DNA of 64,000 nt from Notospermus geniculatus (GCA_002633025.1 NMRB01001925.1:69305-133304); one strand, 5' to 3'. Positions 12,340 through 23,034 are shown, counted from the stretch's first letter. The notes: generated by a model from the letters alone, not told the origin. Made by a program: numbers and translations.

Positions 12340-15300
12340 TTAAATCTGCATCACTAATTCTGACAACATTTGTGAGTAGTTCTGCTCCACACTTAAAGAG
12401 GGCAGTGTCACTGACTTGTCACCTTCACGAAGTGTCACTAATTGTAACGACGAATGCCCCGAATTTTGATAATGTTTACTGTTTTCTATTGATAAATGAG
12501 GAAATAGTTTTTCCGTGACACATTCGACGAGATATGGATCGTCCCCCGATAATAATGTCGATGACGGTGTGACGTGTTTCCGTGGCCTGGAAAAGACAGA
12601 GAAATGTACACGGTCATACAATAATCAATAACCTATCATCTGAGAACTTGGCATCTTAATAAGACCAGCGTGCGGGCAACAGAGCGTACATAAGTAACTG
12701 CACTGCCCACATCTCACATCAACTGTGCCATACACTGTAGGTCTGTGAGAAGTGGTTAAACCATGGAGGTATAAAATAATATTTTATACCGACATGGTTA
12801 GACCATACATGTATTACAGTTTATACTAAGAAGATCTAACCCTTTGAAACAAAGGGTGGTCTTTCCAGATTAGAAATTCATGGTCAACTGCAAAGATTTT
12901 TTCCAAATTTCTTGTGGTCATTTCCCAAGATTTTTCCATGAAAAACGTAGATTTGCCATTGAACAATGAGCTTACCTCCCCCGCCGGTAATTCGACGTGC
13001 TATGTGATGATTTTTTCTCCCCTTCTCCAATACCATCAAATAACTTAAATAACAGATCTGTATTCGCCGTTGTCACTTTCCTCTCTGGTTTTTGCCTCTG
13101 TTTTAATTTCTCTTTATCTTCTGGTGGTGTTACTGGACGGATATCTGTTCAAATCACAAGATAGATAATGCAGTCTCAAAACAATGGGGATCATACATGT
13201 AACTACGACAGACGGCAGCACACCGCAACCAGGTCCTACACAATGGACGCCCTTTGTGTGGGAAGGGGAAATCGATCAGGACCAGGATGTCTTCCTCTAT
13301 TTTCATTTCAGTAGTTTTAAGCAGTAGTGACACCTATTGAGGCAGTGGGGTATGGTCGCCATTCACATCATAACCCCAGCCTCCTCAGACTCGTTCGAGT
13401 GCCATGGTGGAGTCGAGAAGTTAACCCACAGAGTGAAAAGTGTCAATCATGTCTAATTGATTCTCACCTGTGACGTCATCTTTACACAACGGCGGTAATG
13501 ACGGGAAAACAGACGCTGGAGAACACACTGAGGGTTTGTTGGGTTGTTGCCAGAAAGACTGTGGTAATGCTCGTAATCTCATTGGGAGAGGCTCTGCAAG
13601 AAAAACAGGCGTTAAGTTACGCTGAAGAGGTGAATGTCGTCCACTCTGAATCCTAACCCCTGGCCGCTGTCCCACAACCATTGATACCGGTACTTAGCCT
13701 CCAACCTCTGAGCCCTAAATCCTACTCCTACATGTAGGCCTAACCCTAACCCTAACCCTAACCCTAACCCCTAACACCTTTTACAGACAGTGATTGATGT
13801 CACCGGAGTGGAACCTCTCTATGAGGGCCATCTTCCAGACTGACAGACACTGTCCTTAATTGAGAGGTGTCCTGTTAAGGGAGGTTAATAAAATGAATAG
13901 AAATGACCACTTCGGGACTGAACTTTGATGTCCTTAATAGAAAGGTGTATGCAAAGGAAGGTTCCTCAGTATGTTGTTACGGTCTACAGGTAACGACTGA
14001 GGTAATCATTCAGTCTAATTTTTTTTGCATAAAATTAATGTTGACGTCAGTGCAGGACATTGAGATAAGATCACGTCACGTCTATCTATAGATAAATCAT
14101 CGAACTACGACAATTAATTTGCCGTGTAAAATGACGTGTGTCTTCAGCACGAGCCTAGTTTCTATCATCCTCGCACCCAGGGTCTTCACAACTTCTCCCC
14201 TACTCACACTTGTTTTGTGAACGGAGGGGTACGAGGGAGGGTAAATGACATGAGGTTCTCGGGATGAGTTCCAATAAAAGAGTGAAATCTGTACCGGTAA
14301 ATCTAAAACATTTTAAAATTGGCAGTTATCATATACTGGAGTCTCACGCCGCTGTGGGATTTGAACCCAGGACCCTCTGACCGCTAGTCGGAGACCTGAA
14401 CCACTACACCATCCTGGCTACAGTTGTACCGGTACTTATGTGTACCAGTAGTTATGGTGCTGCAGGGCTGACACGCTTCCAGGGACTGTGACCATAGTCC
14501 ACGAAATACAATGTATGAGCATGACAAAATCCTGAACCAGAATAAGTAATTGAAAGACCACACTTTCATATCTACATTTACCAGTCAGGATAAACCATGG
14601 AGGTATTTTTATAAAGCTCCATGGATGAACAAACAAAAGAAAATTGTCAAAAATTCCCCACTATTATTCTGGTCAATATGCAGCGTGCTACAATGGGTAC
14701 CCGCAAACGCAAGGAAATAAATGAAATATTTACACAAAGTGCAAGTCCTGGCGTGGCGTGAGGGCCTTTACTCCATAACCTTTATATCATATTCATATGC
14801 GCCTAAGAATGCTAGTATTCACTCTGTGTGTGATAGCCGTTTGGGGCAGATTATGAATAGAGCTTTATTCACGTCAGAATTTTCTGGATAAAGGTTTGTG
14901 AAAGGGAGAGAAAACAGTTCATTCAGCTTGGGATGTCACTGACTTCTCTGAACGTCATTCATGGAGTCTGCATATCTACTTGTATGTACATGTAGGCCTA
15001 CAGAGGAGCCAGCCTTGACAGACACCCCTGCCAGGAGGACACCTCTCTATAAGGACACCTCTGCCAGGACACCATACCAGATTGATCACTTCTGTTCATT
15101 TTAACAGGCCTTGTATTTTGAGGCAAGTGAAAAACTAACTGCTCGCCTGAGAACAATAGACTTTTCTGAACTTGTCATTCATGGACACTTCTGTACAGGA
15201 CACCTGTCTATTTTGGACATTAAAGTTTGATCCCTGGTTGGAGAGAACCCATGTGATAGAGAGAATGAACCTTTTTGCAGAGGCCTGAGATTGTCACATT

Positions 15301-16774
15301 TTTTGCAATGGTTTTTCATTGATCTGAGATGGACTGACCTTTGTTAATGCAATGCAATTGATTTTTTAAAATTCAATGGCTAATTTTAGCAAAAATCTCT
15401 AGAAAGATCCCTAAAAAAGGCCAAGGATAAACACGTTTGAAAAAACGGAATATTTTGGGCATTTTTGCCATCTGATACATGTATGCCATGACATAAAAGA
15501 CAGGCAGGTATGAGAATAACTTTGGAACCCATGAAATATTCATTCAAACCCACAGAATGGCCTAGAGGAAAAATCTCTAGTCATCACCTCTCAGGTTCTT
15601 GTCAGGTGTCCTTGGTAGAGAGGTTCTGGACCTAAAATATCACGTTTGGTTGTTAGTATGCTGATGATGGTTTTTTCAATACCATCGACATCAGGCACTA
15701 TTCCCTTGTATTTGTTAGCTATTCCCTGCCAATCAACTGGTTCCGCATGACTCTAATAAAAGCCACAGTTCCCTTCACTTAGATACATGTAAACAACCAA
15801 TTGTGATGATTTAATGATATCAATGGATGTGGTAAATGCATGTGCTATAAATAGAATATACAGGGTGTCCTGGGTAGAAGAAATGTACACTCTTTTCACA
15901 GGTACAGTGAACATCCCTTAATGGGCACCAAAGCGATGGGACACCTCTTTATGAAAGACACCTTTAAGTTCACTCTGAAAGTGCCATACCCAATCATTTT
16001 GTGAAAACAGCATGTCATCACAGCAGTAGCTGAACCTCCCTTAAGGGACACCTATGTGTGGGGACACCTCTTTATCAAAGACACCTAAGTTTAGTCCAAA
16101 AGTGGTAATTTCTATTCATTTTGACAACTGTAATTAGGACACCTCTCAATTGAGGACAGCATCTGTCAGACCTGCAGGTGTCCTGCACTGATGCTGCAAG
16201 AAGCGAGCAAGAAAGTCCCTATAGATAACTATGAAAAGTCCCTATAGATAACTATGAAAAGTCCCTATAGATAACTATGAAAAGTCCCTATAGATAACTA
16301 TGAAAAGTCCCTATAGATAACTATGAAAAGTCCCTATAGATAACTAGCTACCGATAACTATGAAAAGTCCCTAATGATAACTATGAAAATTGTGGATGTC
16401 CTACCTCTCCTTGCTTTTGATTTTGGTGGCGTAGAGTCTCGTTTTTTAAGTCCTTCACGAATGGCTAATGCAGTCTTCTTCTTTTTTAACTTGGGTTTTG
16501 ATACAAGGATAGCTTGTCCATGGTGACTGAACCCCGGGGGTCGGATATAAATCGGTCCACTAGCAGTACTACTGTTTCCAGGTGAACTCACATTTTCATA
16601 TTCCGTTGAGCTCAGTGCTGATGTCGTATTCTGCTCATCATCATCTTCATCGCTGGTTGTCACTAACGGTGCTGCGGGCCGTCGTTTACCCCCACTGGTC
16701 GGTGGTTCGACGTGGCTGGGGGCATCGTCCGCAACCCGTGGCCCAACCAAACAAACGACAAGACTTTGAGCCAT
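12340..16774 (-). CDS. Uncharacterised protein with YAP-like TEAD-binding omega-loop
   Basis: Four exons on the minus strand: 16774-16405, 13593-13468, 13144-12976, 12586-12340, phase-consistent, 303 aa. The start MAQSLVVCLVG is chosen because it sits in CCACCATGG, a perfect Kozak context. Residues about 30-60 are acidic/Ser-rich (TSDEDDDEQ) and about 95-123 very basic (KPKLKKKKTA). Exon 2 encodes PMRLRALPQSFWQQP (about residues 127-141). Human YAP has PMRLRKLPDSFFKPP, the omega-loop that grips TEAD; Met, both Arg, the Leu, LP, Ser and Phe are identical. Exon 3 has a conserved-looking NTDLLFKLFDGIGEG, and exons 3-4 join to make RRGRPRKH, an AT-hook-like core. No WW domain or YAP coiled coil, so this is not YAP itself; FAM181-type proteins are a comparison to make. 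I do not recognise the family. A TEAD cofactor role is inference. It is head-to-head with the next gene. Confidence 0.8.
13741..13771. repeat. Perfect interstitial telomeric repeat (CCCTAA)n
   Basis: About five uninterrupted TAACCC units followed by a variant unit, lying in intron 1 of the omega-loop gene. Its perfection contrasts with the degenerate tract at 295-460. Confidence 0.85.
13808..13886. repeat. GACACCTC-type dispersed repeat, fragment
   Basis: GGAACCTCTCTATGAGGGCC on the left and GAGAGGTGTCCTGTTAAGGG on the right are partial inverted copies. Same family as 15000-16190, 21854-21951 and 50848-50900. Confidence 0.55.
14341..14422 (-). mobile_element. tRNA-derived SINE, family A head
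   Basis: On the minus strand a tRNA-like head reads GATGGTGTAGTGGTTCAGGT, then GTCCTGGGTTCAAATCCCAC, giving A-box and B-box equivalents. It is truncated after the head. Fuller copies lie at 45490 (plus) and 18905-19238 (minus). Confidence 0.65.
15000..16190. repeat. Cluster of degenerate GACACCTC-type repeats
   Basis: Many short blocks such as GGACACCTCTCTATAAGGAC, GGACACCTGTCTATTTTGG and AACCTCCCTTAAGGGACACC occur near 15030, 15190, 15610, 15910, 16030 and 16130. They are remnants of the 98-bp foldback seen intact at 21854-21951. All lie within intron 1 of the omega-loop gene. Confidence 0.55.
16215..16390. repeat. 23-bp tandem repeat beside a splice donor
   Basis: About six copies of a 23-bp unit (GTCCCTATAGATAACTATG plus AAAA) run to about 16345, then two decayed copies reach 16390. 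The exon-1 donor of the omega-loop gene at 16404 is only about 15 bp away, so the array forms the 5' end of intron 1 in transcript sense. Confidence 0.85.
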
Positions 16775-17578
16775 GGTGGAAAAGGTAGTCAAGCCTAGAC
16801 ACTTCTAGACTAACAACATACAATGTACACAAATACACAGGTCACAGGAAAGGAAAACCAGTTCTCTAGCCTATCCATATACTCTACTAACACATCTTCA
16901 GCTGCACAGAAAGAGACAAGTTTGACCCTTTGACAGTTTGGCCACTCCCCCTCCAGTCCTGCCGAGCCTTGGTCCCTCGATGTGTCAAAACGGCCAGAAA
17001 TAGATTGTTAACACTAATTAGAGACACCGGCGTGGAAGGGGACCATGCCACACGGTTTACCCGTCTCCACGGTGCACATACACAAACTGTCCTAGAAATC
17101 TGCTGGGGCACGTCGAGATGCCAAAAATAGAACACAACACGACGCAAATGGCGTTCAGAAACCGCAAACTACCGAAGTTCAGAGCTTTATCCAGACCCTA
17201 AAAACTTCCATTGTATCCAAAATTGCTTCATGCACAATTTTTTCTCACCAGATTTTTCATCACTACTTCATCACTAGATGTTAAACGCCATTTTCTCCGT
17301 ATAAATATACACTGTTTCCCCTTGTTTATACAGCAACATTGTTTCCCCGTTGCTATGGACGTCACCAGCGAGCAGAGAAGCGCGAAATTTGATTGGCTGA
17401 AACAAGCAACGTGGGGATTTCCAGATCGATTTGTACACTATCGCCACCTACAAGAAACGCTTGGAACTATAGATTTTGCTAGTTCTTAATCAGACATCTA
17501 GATGGCAGCAGCGTCTCCAGCTGCAGAAACCACTAACATTCCAACAAATTCTTCCCAAAAGGGACCGATTATACCAAT
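16775..17578. promoter_or_regulatory. Candidate bidirectional promoter
   Basis: Roughly 800 bp separates the two divergent start codons (16774 minus, 17579 plus). No TATA box is evident. A short upstream frame starts at 17502 (MAAASPAAETTN, 27 codons) and overlaps the plus-strand start in another frame, so it may act as a uORF. The promoter role is inferred from gene geometry. Confidence 0.5.
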
Positions 17579-17585
17579 ATGTTAG
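17502..17585 (+). other. Possible uORF overlapping the 185-aa protein start
   Basis: ATG at 17502 opens 27 codons (MAAASPAAETTNIPTN...) ending at a TAG that overlaps the main ATG at 17579 in another frame. No splice donor in this stretch would rescue it as a coding exon. If transcribed it could lower translation of the main frame; this is inference. Confidence 0.4.
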
Positions 17586-19564
17586 ACAATAAATATTTGC
17601 AGAAGGAGGTAGAGTTAAGCCAAAGACACCAGGAAATGTAAGTGAATCAATCTGTGATCGTTTTCTGTGAGATTTCTGATAAAATTGTAGGCCTAAGTCA
17701 AGATCATGAATCCTATGCAGGTCTCTACACATCTATCATGATATACAATGTATGTGCTTACAACCTATTACTCAGTCTTGTAGTAGTCAATGTAGTTGGT
17801 GTAGCCTTCTCAGGCCCACAATATCATGGAATGAGGTTGAGGAGCCTCGATAGCCTAGTGGTTATCACGTCCGCTCAGCAAGCAGCAGGTCCTGGGTTCG
17901 AATCCCTGACCCTGGCCACTAGGGCCGTGTGTAGGCCTTAGGCAATGCCTGCAGCTTCACTAGTCCGTCACATGGACAGTAATGTAAGCCGTGGTGCTTT
18001 GTGCCTTTGCAAGGGCAAGTAAAAGACCCATTCAAGTGAGGAACATGAGTAGCTTGAAATTGCCTCTTCTGTACTTGCCCGGCCAATAGGGCTAATGCTA
18101 TGGCTTCGGCCCTCTTTTATTCCCCACAGTATCCTGAGGCGTGAGGCCCTACTCGGAGGTTCAGAGGCATTCTACGATGAAAAAGGTGACAAACCCTCCT
18201 CCTTCATTGGGTCATACAATAATGCTGTTGAGAGGAATCGACTTATTATACAGGTGAGACAAATTTTTGGCCTTTAAACTGAAACACTGGAAGAAAGTCT
18301 AAGGGCATGAAATAATAACAGATTTCTTAGGTGAAAGACATAGCTTCCTACCGGACTCGAACCCACGGACCCTCGCATAAGGCATCAACCGCCAGCACTC
18401 AGGGGCAGCACGCCTTAACCACTAGGCCGAATCCCCATCCAGATCCCGGGTTTGAATCCCGGGCCAGTGGGCCTCGGCAATGACTGCAGTTTCAGTCCGT
18501 CACATGGGACAGTAATGTAAGCCATGGTGCTCTGTGCCTTTGCAAGCGCAAGTAAAAAACCCCAACCAAGTAAGGAACATGAGTAGCCTTTCCCTAGGAA
18601 AGTCTAAACATGTACGATCAGAAAGCTTAAGCATTTGAAAATATAGGCCTAGTATTTTGCATGAGATGTTCTTGCCGAATGTTTTATCTGGACTGCCAAC
18701 TTCCCCCAGGTCAGCTAGCAGGATCCCAGACTTCACCCTGTTGCCATAGCAACTGCCTCAAGAATGATTCTACTGATATAAAATTATTTTCAGGATATGA
18801 GACAATTTTCAGAGGAGATGAGACTGAAAATGAGAGCAAGGGAAGATCCAAGATTTGCAACACTGAAAGTAAGTGGTAAAGTAATACTAAAATAAAGTCT
18901 CACACCAATTAAGCCCCCGTCACATATCCACTCTGGGGCCCGTACGGCGAGTAAAAACACAGATTGCCCCTGAGCCCCGGGGAATGAAAACGGTAGAAAT
19001 GAAAAATAACATGAAAATGAAAATAAAAATCATAATGGACCCGAACTATCCATGGCAGATGAACTGCTCGTTCAGCACCACAATCTGAGCATTTGAGATC
19101 AGTACCCATTTATACACCTGGTAGAGGGAGGAAAGGTAGGCAAAGAGACCAGCTCAAAGTGTCAGTGGGATTCAAACCCGGGACCCTCTAACCACTAGTC
19201 GGAGACACAAACAACTACACCACCATGGGTCATATCTATACAGGAAGTATCTTTCATGTTTCAGAGTAACTATTGGTCTATGGTAAAAAATATCTTCCCA
19301 GTTTGGTCCGAGGAGATGCGGGAATATAAACGACGACGGAACACACCACGTTCAAATCAATTGGATGATGTTTCAGAATTCGATATTCCAGAAAATGGAT
19401 ACAACTTGGACCTTTCCGAGGCAGACGTTTCAAATGTATCAGGTCCGCACACTGGACGGTCGAGTACCGGTAAATCTGTGACAATTGACCCTAATTTACC
19501 CGAGTCAAAATCATCGTCGAAAGAGAAGAAAAAGAAGAAAGGACTATTTGGTTCTAAATCATAG
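17579..19564 (+). CDS. Uncharacterised 185-aa protein with coiled-coil start and Lys-rich tail
   Basis: Four exons: 17579-17637, 18130-18253, 18794-18868, 19265-19564, all GT-AG and phase-consistent, 185 aa. The start MLDNKYLQKEVELSQRHQE is the first ATG in its frame after an in-frame TAA. The first 90 residues are charged and helical (RREALLGGSEAFYDEKG, then DMRQFSEEMRLKMRAREDP), followed by a likely conserved core SNYWSMVKNIFPVWSEEM. The rest is low-complexity, ending in KEKKKKKGLFGSKS. No signal peptide, membrane segment or enzyme motif is seen. I do not recognise the family. Both neighbouring-exon introns carry SINEs. It shares a putative promoter with the omega-loop gene, which suggests co-expression but not function. 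Confidence 0.75.
17843..18115 (+). mobile_element. tRNA-derived SINE, family B, near full length
   Basis: Head GCCTCGATAGCCTAGTGGTT with B-box GGTTCGAATCCC at about 17895, then a body with GTCCGTCACATGGACAGTAA and CTTTGCAAGGGCAAGTAAAA. Three antisense copies sit in UBE4B introns. Located just before exon 2 of the 185-aa gene. Confidence 0.75.
18300..18437 (-). mobile_element. tRNA-derived SINE, family C
   Basis: On the minus strand it reads GGCCTAGTGGTTAAGGCGTG with B-box GTGGGTTCGAGTCCGG and a tail ending in CTGTTATTATTTCATGCCC. The same element occurs in plus orientation at 33718-33855. Confidence 0.7.
18438..18600 (+). mobile_element. SINE family B body fused to family C copy
   Basis: Begins with CCGGGTTTGAATCCCGGGCC and continues with the family B body (CAGTCCGTCACATGGGACAG, then TTTGCAAGCGCAAGTAAAA). 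It abuts the opposite-strand family C copy with no spacer, so a nested insertion or recombination has occurred. Confidence 0.6.
18905..19238 (-). mobile_element. tRNA-derived SINE, family A, near full length
   Basis: On the minus strand: head CCATGGTGGTGTAGTTGTTT, B-box GGGTTTGAATCCCACTG, body with TGTATAAATGGGTACTGATC and CTCAGATTGTGGTGCTGAAC. It matches the plus-strand copy at 45490-45775. It lies in the last intron of the 185-aa gene. Confidence 0.75.
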
Positions 19565-19599
19565 ACACCCTCTCTGCCTTAACTCATCTGCCCCCAGGT

Positions 19600-19775
19600 T
19601 TGAGCAGACAGTATCTTCTGTTGAAGTTTTCAGAGAGTCTGGGAAACAAATTGGCAAAAATTTGAAGAAACATTCTTCAGATGGTTCACAGGAACAATAT
19701 TTCTTCAGATATTAACATGCAATCAATACCACAGGATGTGAGAAAACTTGGACAGACAACCTTCTGCATGCTGGA
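19600..19775. repeat. Foldback repeat, copy 1 (second at 50920-51090)
   Basis: CAGTATCTTCTGTTGAAGTT on the left is opposed to GAAAACTTGGACAGACAACC on the right, with ACATTCTTCAGATGGTTCAC inside. The 50920-51090 copy has the same blocks. It falls within the likely 3' UTR of the 185-aa gene. Confidence 0.55.
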
Positions 19776-20014
19776 CTTGGGGGGGGGGGGAGGTAGCGGG
19801 TTACGGTTAGCCAGTCAACTGTGGAATATTAAGTTAAGTGGTTGAAATTTCTCATATTCCAGTACCGGTAGTTACGATAGTATTTTACTGGTAGTAGTAC
19901 CTGGAAGTCAGGGGCTACGGTACTTTGTTGAATTCATCTTTCTTCGACTTTAGTTTACTTGTTTGCTCCGTCCATGTCATGTTAAACTGAAAATTATCAT
20001 TCCAAAATACAGTA

Positions 20015-20571
20015 TACCGTATTTTCCTGACTATAGGGCGCACCTGACTATAAGGCGCACCCCCAATTTCACCCAAAATCTCTGATGAAATCCATACATA
20101 AGGCGCACCTCCCTATAAGGCGCAGTCCTGTCAGTGCATATTATACACATACAATTTTATCTATTTTTGATACAATGCATGGCTGCTCAGTGTGCATTGA
20201 CCCAACAACAGCCAAGACAATTACAGGGTCTGATTGTCTTGTTTGAACCCATTGACATCTGCAATTCTGCTGTTGGTACTGATGGATCTGGTTGTATGAT
20301 TTCTTAGCTTGTTGTGACAAATTAGGCCTAAGTGAAACTTCATCAGTTCACAGTTCACTGCATCATCTGTCAACCAGCACTGTGACAATGACTTTGGCTT
20401 GCATCCATCCATGCATGCTTGAATGCTTGGGTTCGTCAGTGTCTTGACACTTCTGATCAAATTGTCAGACTGGATCCGCAGATAAGGCGCACCACCCTAT
20501 AAGGCGCACCCCCAATTTTAGACCCTTCTTCAAGGAAAAAGGCTGCGCCTTATAGTCCGAAAAATACGGTA
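20015..20571. mobile_element. 557-bp TIR element with AAGGCGCAC subterminal repeats
   Basis: Ends TACCGTATTTTCCTGACTAT and, inverted, TACCGTATTTTTCGGACTAT are flanked by TA on each side (20013-20014 and 20572-20573). TATAAGGCGCACC and AAGGCGCAGTCC words recur near both ends, as in widespread non-autonomous DNA transposons. No transposase is encoded. Confidence 0.75.
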
Positions 20572-21134
20572 TATGTTTTCCATTCCAATTGATCACAAAT
20601 ATCAAAGTCATTATTTACCATCGGGTACTAGGTTACTGATGATAGAAATATTTACTGTACTTGCAAATTCTATTGCAATATGACTTTTTTATACTCAACC
20701 TCGATGCTGTTGTTTATGAATAAAGTAACAAGTATTTTTGCAGAAATACATCATTTGCTGTTGACTGTGTTCTCAATGGTATTCGGAGGCAGAAAAGCCA
20801 CATCAGTTGTGGAAATATGCACTTAGTCAGAACTTATTTCCCAACATGAGTATTGTAAGTAATATATTCAAGATGGCGGCATTCGATTCCTCTATTCAGA
20901 ACCTTGACTGACATGACGAGCTTATAATGGAATGTCAGCCCTTAGAAATTAATTCGACAAGATCTACACATCCATTTACTTACAAAATATCTTTATTTTT
21001 CATAAATACATTAAGATATTCTGATTTACGTTTTGATAGAAAAGAGACAGTGAATTACAAAAGGTCCCATCATGATTGATATATGATTGGAGAATATACA
21101 GAGCTCACTACAAACAAACGTGCAGTGATGTAAT

Positions 21135-21328
21135 GGGAGACTTTCCAGCCGTTAGAGGCCGCCACTAGTTAGCCGTCCTAGAATGTCATGAAATTTGACG
21201 TCACAGAGAAGAAGTGCACGGCACAACGTCATCCAATGACGGGGAGGCCATGACTTGCGTCTGTGACGTTAAATTTTGTGACGTCGTAGGACCGCTAACA
21301 GGCGGCCTCTAACGGCAGTTAAGTCTTC
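21135..21328. repeat. Palindromic MITE family M1, copy 3
   Basis: Ends GCCGTTAGAGGCCGCCACTA and AGGCGGCCTCTAACGGCAG are inverted. The interior has TGAAATTTGACGTCACAGAG opposed to its complement and a TCATCCAATGACG centre. Confidence 0.8.
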
Positions 21329-21853
21329 CGTTTGTTGTCCTTCCCAGACTAGATCGGTTCCTGATTGCACCAATAGGATTAACCCTGTCCAAAATCTCCT
21401 GGGGTAGCGCATCAAACAAAGTCTTGTCGGTCAGAGCCTAGTGTAGATGGCAGCACTGATGGTGAGCCAGAATGGAATAAATTTTTCTCAGATCAGGGCC
21501 TAACTCAGATCAGGGACTGGAAACGTGTTCCAATGACAGTTTAACCCTTCCGAAAAAGAAATGATAACCAAATATCTGGCCTGCTAGCCATTGGCAAAAA
21601 TCCCGAATTGAGCGACTTGGTCCCCACAAGTCATAAAGGCTCTAATAGGGAACCGGAGGAACTAACGTCACGACGTGGCGCTGTGACCAAAGTTTCTTTT
21701 CTAGCGGATGCTGGTTCCTCATTGGCACACCTGTGGTCATCAGAGGTTCTAAGCACTCACGCCCTCTGTCACTGCACACGAACGTTCAACGCACATTGCG
21801 ACGAAGGGAGTGAGCCCTCAGAACCAGTGATTACAAGTACATGTATGTAGAGT

Positions 21854-21951
21854 GGAACCTCCCTTAATAGCGGACACCTCTGCCAGGAGGACACCTCATC
21901 ATTTAGGACAGCATTCATCAGTCCTAGAGGTGTCCCTAATAAGGGGGTTCC
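21854..21951. repeat. 98-bp foldback, intact GACACCTC family member
   Basis: GGAACCTCCCTTAATAGCGG at the left is opposed to CCCTAATAAGGGGGTTCC at the right, with GACACCTCT / AGAGGTGTC next inward. This defines the family whose debris lies at 13808, 15000-16190 and 50848. Confidence 0.75.
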
Positions 21952-22495
21952 AATGCAATGGGGAACCCGCGTGACACACTGGAATAATAGATGGCGCAGC
22001 GAGTATAAGACCCGAATGACGTACTGATGCCACTTTTTTCGCTGTTGACATCGCGCCATCAAAACGTGTACATTTTTCTACACAATTTTCTGCGGCATTT
22101 TCCCCAAAACATGTTGTCAATATTGGCATCCTGTGGCATTTCTGACAAAACAAAGCAGTGATATATGGAGAACTTTGAAAATGAAACAGAACCATGCAAG
22201 TTAAATCAAAATCGAACCAAACACAATGGGTTATTTTTGGGCAAGAAGTAAATGGAAATACTGTTAGTAAATAAGATTTCCAGGTCTTACATTGACAGCG
22301 CCACGCCGTAGCATTAGTTCGCCGGTTCCTCATTTGTATCTCCCTACATGATTCATCCTGACACCACTTTTCTTGTTGGTGAGGCAGCACGTCACTGCCA
22401 CCAAGCCTGTACTGGAACAGTTAGGAAAGAAAATATCCATGTAACATCCACATCTTAAAATATAAGGCACCAAAAAGTCAACGAAAGAAAATGGC

Positions 22496-22684
22496 CTGTT
22501 CATTTTCATCACTTGAGGAATCTGAGTTGTGATCCTTGGGAAAATGGAAAAAGCTATGCAGTTGCAAATTGGAGGGATTGTTTGTTGTACCGTTCAGAAT
22601 AATCGCTGCAATTTGCAGCTTCATAGCTTTCTCCATTTTCTCAAGGATCACAACTCAGATTCCTCAATTGACGAAAATGAACAG
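22496..22684. repeat. Long hairpin with arms of about 75 bp
   Basis: The left arm (22496-22570, including GAGGAATCTGAGTTGTGATC) is inverted as the right arm (22610-22684, including GATCACAACTCAGATTCCTC) with few mismatches and a 40-bp loop. Non-coding foldback element. Confidence 0.8.
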
Positions 22685-23034
22685 CCCCTTCATGTTGTTT
22701 GATTAGGCCAATGGTCTGGAAGAAAAAAGTCACTGGTAAGAAATACTCTAGATCACATGTTTGGTACTGTATGATGTAATAATGTGCCTCAACCTGTCGA
22801 GACAGCCACCATTTTCAACATTGAAGGGCAAATAACTCCACACCAAACCCACCATCACAAAGGTATCAGTATCTCCCCCTTTGTCTCAAATTGTTCCCTT
22901 CGCCCAGTATCTTTATAACATACCCCTTCCCCACTTCGAACCACAGCATAAACTGTTCAGAGGAGAATCAGGAGTACTGGTAGACAGTAGTCTGTCGTGG
23001 ACTCCCAACCGTCGTATATCCTTAAACATGTTAA

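Noticed and set aside
16775-16792. Upstream extension of the omega-loop protein start (TTFST before MAQ)
   Set aside because: The extension would need a TTG start; the ATG at 16774 lies in a perfect Kozak context.
21899-22390. 163-codon minus-strand frame, cysteine-rich
   Set aside because: It begins in a foldback repeat, has no recognisable domain and no Kozak or splice support.
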